A stretch of DNA of 23,015 nucleotides from the NCBI GenBank assembly GCA_037140375.1, contig JBAXER010000044.1:1-23015 (forward strand), in the 5' to 3' direction. Source of the DNA: WLMZ01 sp037140375 (GTDB taxonomy: Bacteria > Actinomycetota > Acidimicrobiia > Acidimicrobiales > Ilumatobacteraceae). Made by a program: the position numbers and the translations under genes. Shown one piece after another: positions 6,635 to 14,097 of this stretch (position 1 is its first letter; each line of letters opens with the position of its first letter). Under the pieces are notes generated by a model. That model was not told where the DNA came from, did not search any database, and worked only from the letters and a program-made list of their open reading frames with translations.

Positions 6635-7798
6635 TCAGTGGCTGGGGGTTCCCGCCACGGCAACTTCGCCGGCCTGGAACAGACCGAGCGCACCCTTGCC
6701 GACGTTGGCAAACTTGTGCGTCACGATGGGATATAAACCGGCGGCGTCGAAGCTGAACTCAACGAACCCGCCTTGGGCTGGCTGCAGATCGAGCGCTTGT
6801 GAGCCGCCCTGTCGGGCATCGGGCTGCAGCGTGTACGAACCCTCTTTGAACACTGTGTCGAAGATGGTGCCAACGATGTGGAATGACGAGTTCTCAGATG
6901 GGCCAGCGTCGACGACCCAAACCCGAACACGTTCGTTCGGCTCAACCCTGATGGGGTGAAACTTGTACTGGCTCACATATCCGTTGAAGACAACAGCATC
7001 AGGCGCCTCAGCCATCATCTTGGTCAAGTCGCCAGGCTGGCCCTCAGGGCCGGTGTAGATCTCGGATTGCACAAGCAGGTATTCGTGATCGACCGGCGCG
7101 AGCACAGGTGGGTCGATGATGATCGCTCCGTACATGCCGTTGCCGATGTGATGCAGAGCTGGCGCAGTGCCGCAGTGGTACATGAACGCTCCGGCGAGCT
7201 TCGCCTTGAATTGGTACACGATCGACTCGCCTGGATTGATCGACTTCATCTCTACGTTCCACGCAACTTTGCTGGCGTGCAGGTCGATGGAGTGCGCAAG
7301 CTTGCCGTCGTTCACCAAGGTGATGGTGAACAGGTCGCCCACTTTGCCGCGCAGGGTTGTGCCGGGAACCTTGTCGTCGAAAGTCCACATCTGTTGGGTG
7401 ACGCCTGGCGCGATTTCGAGAACCTTCTCGGTTGCATGCATGGTGAGTTTGTGCTCGGCGGCGCCATCTGCGGGCTTCAGCGTGGGGTCGTACGGTGTCC
7501 AGTCGGCCGCGGGTGTGGACTGGAAATCGATCGACGCTCCAGGAGCCGTAGCGGGCTGGGTAGTAGGAGTGCCCGATGCATTATTCGAGCCTCCGGCAGC
7601 CGTGACCGACTGCGAATCCGATCGTCCAAGTGCAATCGACGCCATGAATACTCCAGAGATGGCAATGATCGCAGCGAGGCTCCACATCGTCCACCCCACT
7701 GGGTCGCGACGTGTGCGTCCTGATGAGAATGCGTCAGGTTCTGTTGCACTGTTGGTCTCGGACGTGGGGGCGTCCTCGTTGACCTGAGTTGGTTCCAT
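6635..7798 (-). CDS. nirK: Membrane-anchored copper-containing nitrite reductase (NirK/AniA type)
   Basis: A 387-residue two-cupredoxin protein that reduces nitrite to nitric oxide outside the membrane. A hydrophobic segment at about 37-57 (after RTRRD) is a single membrane anchor or uncleaved signal, followed by a Ser/Thr/Ala/Pro-rich linker to about 90. Type 1 copper ligands: His169, Cys209, His217, Met222. Type 2 ligands: His174, His208 and, from domain two, His361. The catalytic Asp172 (HSIDLH) and His307 (FHIVGTIFDTV) are both present. The spacing YHC-x7-H-x4-M and the FHIVG..FD..F.EG segment match the AniA class more than the Alcaligenes class. All copper ligands are intact, so activity is expected. 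The gene stands alone between two stem-loops, with a GAGGA ribosome site about 11 bases before ATG 7798. Electron donor not encoded here; another multicopper oxidase function is less likely. Confidence 0.85.
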   Translation of the reverse strand: MEPTQVNEDAPTSETNSATEPDAFSSGRTRRDPVGWTMWSLAAIIAISGVFMASIALGRSDSQSVTAAGGSNNASGTPTTQPATAPGASIDFQSTPAADWTPYDPTLKPADGAAEHKLTMHATEKVLEIAPGVTQQMWTFDDKVPGTTLRGKVGDLFTITLVNDGKLAHSIDLHASKVAWNVEMKSINPGESIVYQFKAKLAGAFMYHCGTAPALHHIGNGMYGAIIIDPPVLAPVDHEYLLVQSEIYTGPEGQPGDLTKMMAEAPDAVVFNGYVSQYKFHPIRVEPNERVRVWVVDAGPSENSSFHIVGTIFDTVFKEGSYTLQPDARQGGSQALDLQPAQGGFVEFSFDAAGLYPIVTHKFANVGKGALGLFQAGEVAVAGTPSH

Positions 7799-7832
7799 GG
7801 GGGAGTGGTCCTCGCTGCTGTGCCAAATGGGC

Positions 7833-7846
7833 TGTTGACATCAACA
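7833..7846. promoter_or_regulatory. Palindrome upstream of nirK, candidate operator
   Basis: TGTTGA-CA-TCAACA is an exact inverted repeat with 6-base arms, 35-48 bases before the nirK start. The half-site spacing of two does not fit the FNR/DNR consensus (TTGAT-N4-ATCAA), so the regulator, if any, is something else. Confidence 0.35.
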
Positions 7847-7880
7847 CTGAGCCACATATGTACGAAGCGAAAGGGGCTTA

Positions 7881-7918
7881 GGTCACCTGTTTGGCCCTGC
7901 TGAAGGGCCTTTGGTCAC
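7881..7918. promoter_or_regulatory. Repeated GGTCAC sites and small dyad in the nirK upstream region
   Basis: GGTCAC occurs at 7881-7886 and 7913-7918, 32 bases apart (about three helical turns). Between them GGCCCT-GCTGA-AGGGCC (7893-7909) is a perfect 6-base dyad. The stretch 7799-7949 otherwise holds only the nirK promoter region. A regulatory role is a guess from layout. Confidence 0.25.
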
Positions 7919-7949
7919 TGCGCAGCGACCTTCTGCAGCACTCGATGCT

Positions 7950-7998
7950 CTCCGAAAAGCATCAGCGCACGGTTGGCGTGCGCTCACGCTTTATGGAG
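7950..7998 (-). terminator. Stem-loop element, copy 2 (3' of the kinase-P450-SDR-ADH operon)
   Basis: A long hairpin around the 7-base loop 7971-7977: an inner stem of seven exact pairs, then an outer stem with three mismatches. It begins 20 bases after the alcohol dehydrogenase stop, in the terminator position, without a T-run. The arm GCGTGAGCGCACG and the loop are shared with copy 1 at 6572-6620; copy 2 is the more degenerate hairpin. Confidence 0.6.
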
Positions 7999-8017
7999 CG
8001 GGGAGCGGGGCGAACTG

Positions 8018-9085
8018 TTAGTCGTTGGGGGTGACTACGGCGCGGCCGCGCAGGTGGCCGTGGTGCAGCGCTTCGTAGGCCTGGGTCACGTTGTCCAGCG
8101 TGAACAGGTCGGCGTCGCTACGGATGAGGCCTTGCTCGGCGAGACGGACCACATCGTGTGCATCGGACACGCTTGAGCCTTGGAAGTTGATGACCTCGCC
8201 GTCGCGCGGGAGCCCGCCGTACCACTGGCGTTTGAGGGTGCCACCGTTTGAGCCGATGATGGCGTACGTGCCGAAGGGCTGAACGCTGCCGACCCCAACA
8301 TCGATGGTTGAGTCGATACCTACGAAGTCGAGAACTGCGGTGGCGCCTTCGCCGTTGGTGATGCGCCGCAATGCGCCAGCCGTTGTCTTGTCGACTCCGC
8401 TGATGGTGTGGTGTGCGCCGAGCTCGGTGGCGTACGCCAAGCGAGGCTCGTTGTTGTCGATGGCGATGACGGTGGCTGGGCTGAGCGCACGAAGGATCTG
8501 AATTGCGAAGGCACCAAGGCCGCCTGCGCCGATGACCACAGCGGTGGATCCGGGCGTGAGCTTGTGCAGCACCTTGCGCACACCGTGATACGAGGTGGCG
8601 CCGGCGTCGGTGAGTGGGGCTGCCACGCGTGGATCGAGCGAGCCGATGGCAACCACATCGCGAGGGGCGCGGGCCTTTACGAATTGGGCGAGGCCACCGT
8701 CGCGCCCGTAGCCGCGACCGGCAAGACCGTGAGGGCAGGCGCTGTCGTGGCCGCGCAAGCAGAGGGCGCACACGCCACACGAACTTGGTGAAACCAAAGC
8801 GACTGCTTGGCCGACTTCGAAGCCGTTGACGTCGGCGCCGATTGCCGCGATCCAGCCGCCCACTTCGTGACCGAGCGTGAATGGCATCTGCCACCCAATG
8901 AGCTCGCCAATAGAGCCGGGTAGTTCCATCATGGTGAGGTCGCTGTGGCACAAGCCGTTGCCAGCGACCTTGATGAGTACCTCACCCGCGCTAATGCTGG
9001 GAACGTCGGTCTCGACAAGCTGCGGTGGCTGCTGCCATTCGAGAAGCCGATACGCGAGCATCGTCTTGGGTAGCGAGCTGATCAT
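8018..9085 (-). CDS. Zinc-dependent alcohol dehydrogenase (MDR family)
   Basis: A 355-residue medium-chain dehydrogenase. The catalytic zinc site is Cys46 (GLCHSD), His73-Glu74 (LGHEVGG) and probably Asp160 (TDAGATSYHG); the structural zinc site has Cys103, Cys106, Cys109 and Cys117. The Rossmann motif GAGGLGAFAIQIL starts at 186, and IDNNEP after the next strand (acidic) favours NAD. It oxidises a primary or secondary alcohol to an aldehyde or ketone; the substrate is unknown. ATG 9085 is chosen because it overlaps the stop of the upstream SDR as ATGA (9082-9085), which indicates translational coupling; the longer frame to 9466 runs out of frame through the SDR. It is the last gene of the four-gene operon, followed by a stem-loop. 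Confidence 0.92.
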   Translation of the reverse strand: MISSLPKTMLAYRLLEWQQPPQLVETDVPSISAGEVLIKVAGNGLCHSDLTMMELPGSIGELIGWQMPFTLGHEVGGWIAAIGADVNGFEVGQAVALVSPSSCGVCALCLRGHDSACPHGLAGRGYGRDGGLAQFVKARAPRDVVAIGSLDPRVAAPLTDAGATSYHGVRKVLHKLTPGSTAVVIGAGGLGAFAIQILRALSPATVIAIDNNEPRLAYATELGAHHTISGVDKTTAGALRRITNGEGATAVLDFVGIDSTIDVGVGSVQPFGTYAIIGSNGGTLKRQWYGGLPRDGEVINFQGSSVSDAHDVVRLAEQGLIRSDADLFTLDNVTQAYEALHHGHLRGRAVVTPND

Positions 9086-9855
9086 CGAGCACCCGGCCAA
9101 TCGGTGGCGCGCAGTGCGGCGTCGGTGCCGCCGTCCATCACCACAAAGCTGCCAACAAAGAACGACGCCAGTGGCGATAACAGATACGCGAGCAAGCCGG
9201 CTACTTCTTCGGGTTGCCCGGCTCGCTGAATAGGCACCGGATAGGTGTCGCCAAGGCTGAGCACGAAATCGATGCCACCCTCGGTCATTGGGGTTGCAAT
9301 GAGGCCTGGTGCGATGGCGTTGAGCCGAATGCCCGAGCCGATCCATTCGGCGGTGGTTGCTCGAGAGCGCACCCAATGGGCGAGCGCCATCTTCGAAGCC
9401 GGGTAGCCACCCATCGGCGAGCCAGCGGCAGCCTGACGTGCGCCTGCTTCGTCGTCGGCCAGGCACGCAGCCACGGCCGCAAGCGGTATGCCCTGTTGCG
9501 CAGTGGTGCTGTTTGAGCTGATGGCCACAGCGCTGGCGTTGGTGCCTCGCTCAAGCAAGGGGCGCAAACCATCGAGAGCAGCAATCGCGCCGAAGTAATT
9601 GATGGAGACAACGAGTTCTTCGTTGCTGCCGTTTGAGCTGATGCCCGCACCGGCAACCAGACCGTCGAGCACGCCGTCGCAAGCAACGGTGACTTGCTCG
9701 ACCATCGCAGCGCGTCCTGCTGGGGTAGATACATCGGCGATGACTTCGGCATCGCGGATATCGACACCAATGACGCGGTGCCCCTGAGCTTCAAGCGCAG
9801 CGCGAGTGGCAGTGCCGATGCCGCCGGATGAACCGGTGATGACAATGGTGCCCAC
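9082..9855 (-). CDS. 3-alpha-hydroxysteroid dehydrogenase-like SDR
   Basis: A 257-residue SDR. Motifs: TGSSGGIG (7-14), VDIRDAEVIADVSTPAGR (31-48), which closely recalls the Comamonas 3-alpha-HSD/carbonyl reductase, AGAG (68-71) in place of NNAG, Ser114, Tyr151 and Lys155 (YPASK), and a terminal VMDGGTDAALR segment, also as in that subfamily. These enzymes interconvert 3-alpha-hydroxy and 3-keto steroids or other carbonyls with NAD(H). Asp32 after beta-2 supports NAD. The start is GTG 9855, two bases after the P450 stop; no strong ribosome site is visible, so translation is probably coupled. The resemblance is from recalled motifs, not a search, so steroid as the true substrate is only likely. 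The CYP142-like neighbour points the same way. Confidence 0.88.
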   Translation of the reverse strand: MGTIVITGSSGGIGTATRAALEAQGHRVIGVDIRDAEVIADVSTPAGRAAMVEQVTVACDGVLDGLVAGAGISSNGSNEELVVSINYFGAIAALDGLRPLLERGTNASAVAISSNSTTAQQGIPLAAVAACLADDEAGARQAAAGSPMGGYPASKMALAHWVRSRATTAEWIGSGIRLNAIAPGLIATPMTEGGIDFVLSLGDTYPVPIQRAGQPEEVAGLLAYLLSPLASFFVGSFVVMDGGTDAALRATDWPGAR

Positions 9856-9857
9856 TG

Positions 9858-11036
9858 CTACGCGCCGACGAGTTCGATGCGCGCTGACTTGAGCCCAAAC
9901 ACAAATGCGTTCGGGAGCGCCTCGATGGTGTCTTCGATAATGCGGAACGATTCGACACGGCGAATGAACTCCTCGAAGAACGTGCGAATCTCGAGTCGGG
10001 CCAACGCTGCGCCAAGGCAGAAGTGGGTGCCGAAGCCGAAAGCGATGTGCTGGTTCGGGGTGCGGGTGATGTCGAACGTTTCGGGGTCAACAAAGTGGGT
10101 GGTGTCGCGGTTGGCAGACGAATACATCATCAGCACCTGATTGCCGGCCGGGATGATGGTGCCGTTGAGGTCGTAGTCGGTGACGGCAACGCGGCACATG
10201 TTGTGAATGGGTGTGACGTAGCGGATGAACTCTTCGACCGCCACGGTGAGGTCGGCGCCGTTCTTGAGGCGTGCCCATTGCTCGGGGTTGGCGTGCAAGT
10301 TGAGCAGTGTGCGGCCGATAACGGTGCGGGTGGTCTCGGCGCCGCCATCGAGCAACAACAGTGCGTCGGAGATGGCTTCGTCGACACCAAATGGGTGACC
10401 GGGAATCTCGACGGTGGTGTACAGACTCATCAGGTCGTCCATCGGACAGCCCTTCTTCGTTTCGTACAACTCGGCAGCGGCAACAGCGAACTCGATCGCT
10501 GCGTTCATGCCGTCGTCGTTGAAGTAGCGCGGGCCGCCACCAAGCGCAATAGTGCGCTCTGACCAGTCGCGCAGCTTTGGCCAATCGGAATCTTCAAAAC
10601 CCAACAGGCGGCCGATCATCAGCGCAGGCAATGGCGAGGCGAGGTCGGCGATGACCTCGACGTCGTCTTTGGCGAAGGCTGCATCGAGCAGACCGGTGAC
10701 GACCGAGCGCACTGCCTCTTGCTTGTCGGCAACGGCTTTGTGGGTGAACCGGCGAGACACCAAGTTGCGTCGCAAAGCGTGCAGCGGATCGTCGAGGCCG
10801 ATGATGGCCTGGTCTGCGGGAAGGTTGGGGCGGTAGCCACCCTTCACCTGATCGCCGCTGATGAAAACGTCTTTGCGGCGCTCGATCTCGACGATGTCGT
10901 CGTAACGCGAGATTCCCCACAACTCGTTGATCGAGTCCCAGTAGGCAGGTGCGTTTTCGCGCATCCATGCGTAGGTGCTGTACGGGTTGTTGATGTAGAA
11001 ATCGCCATCGAGGAGGTCGATAGTTCTGGTGCTCAT
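9858..11036 (-). CDS. Cytochrome P450, CYP142-like
   Basis: A 392-residue P450 with the I-helix motif GAETT (232-236), ExxR at Glu269-Arg272, and the heme loop FGFGTHFCLGAALARLE with Cys340. The segments THPIHNMCR-like (275-282) and TPNQHIAFGFGTHFCLG resemble mycobacterial CYP142, a sterol side-chain C26/C27 monooxygenase; this is recognition from memory and the substrate is inferred. ATG 11036 overlaps the kinase stop as ATGA (11033-11036), and the protein begins with a family-like N-terminus (YINNPYSTYAWMRENAP). The frame that continues to 11534 is a shadow of the kinase. It is the second gene of the kinase-P450-SDR-ADH operon, in which an SDR and an ADH could oxidise the hydroxylated product. 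Redox partners are not in the window. Confidence 0.92.
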   Translation of the reverse strand: MSTRTIDLLDGDFYINNPYSTYAWMRENAPAYWDSINELWGISRYDDIVEIERRKDVFISGDQVKGGYRPNLPADQAIIGLDDPLHALRRNLVSRRFTHKAVADKQEAVRSVVTGLLDAAFAKDDVEVIADLASPLPALMIGRLLGFEDSDWPKLRDWSERTIALGGGPRYFNDDGMNAAIEFAVAAAELYETKKGCPMDDLMSLYTTVEIPGHPFGVDEAISDALLLLDGGAETTRTVIGRTLLNLHANPEQWARLKNGADLTVAVEEFIRYVTPIHNMCRVAVTDYDLNGTIIPAGNQVLMMYSSANRDTTHFVDPETFDITRTPNQHIAFGFGTHFCLGAALARLEIRTFFEEFIRRVESFRIIEDTIEALPNAFVFGLKSARIELVGA

Positions 11037-12607
11037 GCGCCGATGGTAACTGACGGGGTACCGCCGTTCAGCCTTCGGTACATCGCCCGCTGCGACTTGG
11101 CGAGACGCACGAACTCGGCATAGAGCGGAGCGGTAGCCGCCATGCCGGCGATGCTGGGTTCGAACACGCGCGCCGTGGGGGCGCGAGATGTGATTTCGTC
11201 GAGCGTGAGGTGTCCCAGATGCATTGCTGCGAACCACGCAGCGCCGCGCACGTTGACGTTGACTGGGTCGGCCACTTGATGAATTGGTCGGCCAATGACA
11301 TCGGCGTGGATCTGACACCACAGATCTGACTGAGCGCCGCCACCAAGCAAACGCAGGCCATCGAGTGGTCGGCCTGCAAACTTCTCGGTGGCCTCGAGCA
11401 GCCAGCGCGCATTGAAGGCGACACCTTCGAGCACGGAGCGCACAAGGTGGGCCCGTGTGGTGGTGAGCGACACGTTGAGGAAGCTGGCGCGCAGATTGTG
11501 ATCTTCGACCGGCGAGCGCTCGCCGTTGAGCCATGGGCAGAAGATGACGCCGCCGCTACCTGGCGCAACTGCAGCGGCCTCGAGAGTGAGTTGGTCGTAA
11601 CTGGCGTCGGCGCCGGCGTCGGAGATGACCGCGTCGCGCAGCCACCGCAACGCTGCGCCGCCGGTGTCGTGGTTGTTGGCGATGAGATATGAACCCGAGC
11701 GAAGCCCTGGCACTGAGGCCATCTGTCGAGCGATATCGGTCTTCTTGAACGGCACCGGGGCCGACACCCATGCGGTGGTGGAGATTGAGATGTGGCCAGC
11801 GAAGTCGGCCACCGCTCCTGCGCCGATTGCGGCGGTGTGTAGGTCGGGTACGCCGCAAACAACGGGGGTGTCGGCAGCGAGGCCGATCTGGCTGGCCACG
11901 GCGGGCAACAAAGGACCCAACACACTGCCGGTGGCAACGAGTTCGGGGAGCGTGGCTGCGTTGCGGCGAGCCAACTTCACTAACGACGGGTCGTAGCGCG
12001 GGTTGGAGGCGCGGCGGTTGTCGGTAAGCCACGACAACACCATCGAGGCGGGTGTGGCGGCAACGCGACCGGTCAGACGCAGCCCGACAAAATCGACCGG
12101 CTCAATGAAGGCGGCCGCAGCGTTGTACACGTCGGCACGTTGGTGTTGCAGAAACTGATTGTGTCCGGTGGGATCGGCGCCAACGGGACTTGGTGCGCCG
12201 CCGGCCTTGCGCAGCCAACGCAGAATCTTGAGCGGCCCATAACCCGCCACATTGACAACGCCGCCAACAAGCGGCTTCGACCATCTGCCGCCGCGCGTGT
12301 CGGACCACAGCAGGCAAGGGCCCAACGCATTGCCATCGCCGTCGACGGGCACAGTGGAGCCCCACTGCCCGGTGATGCCAACACCTGCGCACGCAGATGC
12401 TTGCGCTGCGCCACGCACTACCTCGCGCGCTGCATCGACAATGCCTGACCACCACTGGTTGGTGTTCTGCTCGGTGCCTCCATCGGCGGTGAGTGCGGTG
12501 TCGATGGCTCGAAATGCGCTGGCAAGAATGCTGCCGTCGTCGCCGACCGCGGCCACCTTGGCTCCGCCGGTTCCGAGGTCGATGGCGAGATACCAGCGAT
12601 TGTGCAT
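11033..12607 (-). CDS. FGGY-family carbohydrate kinase
   Basis: A 524-residue sugar kinase of the xylulokinase/glycerokinase fold. The N-terminal phosphate loop is IDLGTGGAKV (9-18), GITGQWGSTVPVD (77-89) contributes to the sugar site, CGVPDLHTAAIGAG carries the probable catalytic base Asp255, ISISTTAW (273-280) is the second phosphate motif, and LLGGGAQSDLWCQIHADV is the C-terminal adenosine motif. It transfers phosphate from ATP to a sugar or polyol; xylulose itself is not assured. Start uncertain: ATG 12607 lies directly before the conserved region; ATG 12616 adds three residues; neither has a ribosome site. It is first in the operon with the P450, SDR and ADH and divergent, at 70 bases, from the S1P-lyase-like gene. 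A sugar-type kinase is an unusual partner for a P450. Confidence 0.88.
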   Translation of the reverse strand: MHNRWYLAIDLGTGGAKVAAVGDDGSILASAFRAIDTALTADGGTEQNTNQWWSGIVDAAREVVRGAAQASACAGVGITGQWGSTVPVDGDGNALGPCLLWSDTRGGRWSKPLVGGVVNVAGYGPLKILRWLRKAGGAPSPVGADPTGHNQFLQHQRADVYNAAAAFIEPVDFVGLRLTGRVAATPASMVLSWLTDNRRASNPRYDPSLVKLARRNAATLPELVATGSVLGPLLPAVASQIGLAADTPVVCGVPDLHTAAIGAGAVADFAGHISISTTAWVSAPVPFKKTDIARQMASVPGLRSGSYLIANNHDTGGAALRWLRDAVISDAGADASYDQLTLEAAAVAPGSGGVIFCPWLNGERSPVEDHNLRASFLNVSLTTTRAHLVRSVLEGVAFNARWLLEATEKFAGRPLDGLRLLGGGAQSDLWCQIHADVIGRPIHQVADPVNVNVRGAAWFAAMHLGHLTLDEITSRAPTARVFEPSIAGMAATAPLYAEFVRLAKSQRAMYRRLNGGTPSVTIGA

Positions 12608-12650
12608 GGCCGTCATTGTCGCGTAGATCGGTGCCTGCACACGACCGCTA

Positions 12651-12674
12651 TGCGAGCGATGTGCAAGGCTCGCA
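12651..12674. promoter_or_regulatory. Inverted repeat in the divergent kinase/lyase promoter region
   Basis: TGCGAGC (12651-12657) and GCTCGCA (12668-12674) form a perfect 7-base dyad with a 10-base spacer in the 70-base divergent intergenic region, ending three bases before the lyase ATG. The centre-to-centre spacing of 17 bases (about 1.6 turns) suits a dimeric repressor. AAGG at 12665-12668 inside it may be the lyase ribosome site. Confidence 0.4.
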
Positions 12675-12677
12675 GAC

Positions 12678-14069
12678 ATGAGCAGTTACCCCTATGCCGA
12701 TCGTTATCCTGTGTTGCGTGTTCTCCCCGAAGAGGGTCGAGACCGCGAGAGCATTCTCAACGAATTGCGTGAGATGGCCACCGCCGAAGACTCGTTCTGG
12801 CACACCGGTAAGGCCAGCGGTTCGTTCTACTGTGGCGACACCGATCACTACGCCTTCATGTCTGAGGCGTTCGGTATGTACGGCCATATGAACGCGCTGC
12901 AGCGCGATGTGTGCCCAAGCGCCACGCGCTTTGAGGGTGAGATCATCGCGATGGGTCTCGACCTGTTCAACGCAGCGTCGGCAGGTGCCGATAGCGAGCC
13001 CGCTGGCATGATCACCAGCGGCGGTAGCGGCAGCATTTTGCACGCGATGCTTGCGTACCGCGATCAGGCTCGTGCCGTACATGGCATCACCAATCCCAAC
13101 TTTGTCAAGCCCGAAACTGGCCACCCGGCGTTCGATAAGGCGTGTCACCTGTTGGGCATCGAGGTTCGCAATGCGCCCATCGATCCGGTCACGGCTCAGG
13201 TCGATGTCGCGGCGCTCGAGGCGCTCATCGACGATCAGACAATCGCCATCATGGGTTCGGCATCGAACTACGGCTACGGCACCATCGACCCCATTGCCGA
13301 GCTTGGACAGGTGGCCCTTGCTCACGGTGTTGGCTTGCACGTAGACGGTTGCCTCGGCGGTTTCATCTTGCCGTTTGGCGAGCAATTGGGTTACCCGATT
13401 CCTGCGTTCGACTTCAGGGTTCCCGGTGTCACCACGCTGTCGGCCGACACCCACAAGTACGGCTACGGGTTGAAGGGAACTTCGCTGTTGATGTTCCGCA
13501 ACCGCTCGCTCCGCGACGGCCAGTACTTCTTCCAGACCAACTGGTCGGGTGGCAAGTACTGCTCGCCAGGCATTGACGGTTCACGCTCAAGCGGACTCCT
13601 TGCGGCAACGTGGGCGGGCATGGTGGCAACCGGTCGTCAGGGCTACTTGCGCTACGCCAAAGAGATCTTCGCTACCGCCGCTTCGATGATTGCCGCTGTG
13701 CGTAGTCACCCAGAGTTGCGCCTCATCGGTGACCCCACGTACTTGTTTGCGTTCACCTCAGATGAGTTCGACATCTATCACGTGAACGATTCGCTGCGCA
13801 GCCGCGGCTGGCGCATGAACGGCCTGCAGTACCCCAACGCAATTCACATGGCCGTCACGCGTCCGCAAACGCAAGCTGGCGTGGCCGAGGCATGGGCCGC
13901 CGATCTGGCTGTGGCTGTGGACTACGCAAAGGCTCACGCCGATGCGCCAGCCAAGAGTTCGGGTATCTACGGCGGTGTGTCGGGTGGCTGGACCGAGGCC
14001 GCCGACGATTTCATTCGCAACATCATGAGCGACATGCTCGACAAGCATCAGGGCCTGCCTCCGCTGTGA
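12678..14069 (+). CDS. Sphingosine-1-phosphate lyase-like PLP-dependent enzyme (group II decarboxylase fold)
   Basis: A 463-residue PLP enzyme. The phosphate-cup motif TSGGSGSILHAMLAYRDQ (113-130), PETGHPAFDKA (145-155, with the ring-stacking His149), HVDGCLGGF (221-229, Asp223 to the pyridine nitrogen) and SADTHKYGYGLKGTS (255-269, Schiff-base Lys260) follow the sphingosine-1-phosphate lyase pattern closely. Unlike eukaryotic enzymes it has no membrane segment. S1P lyases cleave the C2-C3 bond of phosphorylated 2-amino-3-hydroxy compounds; many soluble bacterial relatives have unknown substrates, and amino-acid decarboxylation is the alternative. The start ATG 12678 fits the only good N-terminus. 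It lies divergent from the FGGY kinase and shares a possible operator with it, so the two are probably co-regulated. A palindrome follows seven bases after the stop. Confidence 0.87.
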   Translation: MSSYPYADRYPVLRVLPEEGRDRESILNELREMATAEDSFWHTGKASGSFYCGDTDHYAFMSEAFGMYGHMNALQRDVCPSATRFEGEIIAMGLDLFNAASAGADSEPAGMITSGGSGSILHAMLAYRDQARAVHGITNPNFVKPETGHPAFDKACHLLGIEVRNAPIDPVTAQVDVAALEALIDDQTIAIMGSASNYGYGTIDPIAELGQVALAHGVGLHVDGCLGGFILPFGEQLGYPIPAFDFRVPGVTTLSADTHKYGYGLKGTSLLMFRNRSLRDGQYFFQTNWSGGKYCSPGIDGSRSSGLLAATWAGMVATGRQGYLRYAKEIFATAASMIAAVRSHPELRLIGDPTYLFAFTSDEFDIYHVNDSLRSRGWRMNGLQYPNAIHMAVTRPQTQAGVAEAWAADLAVAVDYAKAHADAPAKSSGIYGGVSGGWTEAADDFIRNIMSDMLDKHQGLPPL

Positions 14070-14075
14070 GACGTG

Positions 14076-14094
14076 GCGAGGGCAATGCCCTCGC
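14076..14094. terminator. Palindromic bidirectional terminator between convergent genes
   Basis: GCGAGGGCA and TGCCCTCGC form a perfect 9-base dyad around a single A, in the 28-base gap between the convergent lyase and VOC genes. The position suits a shared terminator; there is no T-run on either side. Confidence 0.45.
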
Positions 14095-14097
14095 GGT

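Noticed and set aside
6956..7723. 255-residue open frame antisense to nirK
   Set aside because: No family resemblance, and the nirK frame has every copper ligand.
7833..7846. FNR/DNR box before nirK
   Set aside because: TTGA and TCAA are separated by two bases rather than six, so it does not fit the consensus.
9086..9466. N-terminal extension of the alcohol dehydrogenase to 482 residues
   Set aside because: It lies out of frame over the SDR; the coupled start at 9085 gives the normal family length.
11037..11534. N-terminal extension of the second P450 to 558 residues
   Set aside because: It overlaps the kinase out of frame, is Arg-rich, and the ATGA junction fixes the start at 11036.
12648..13454. 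268-residue open frame antisense to the S1P-lyase-like gene
   Set aside because: No recognisable domain; it mirrors the codon bias of the sense gene, which has full family motifs.
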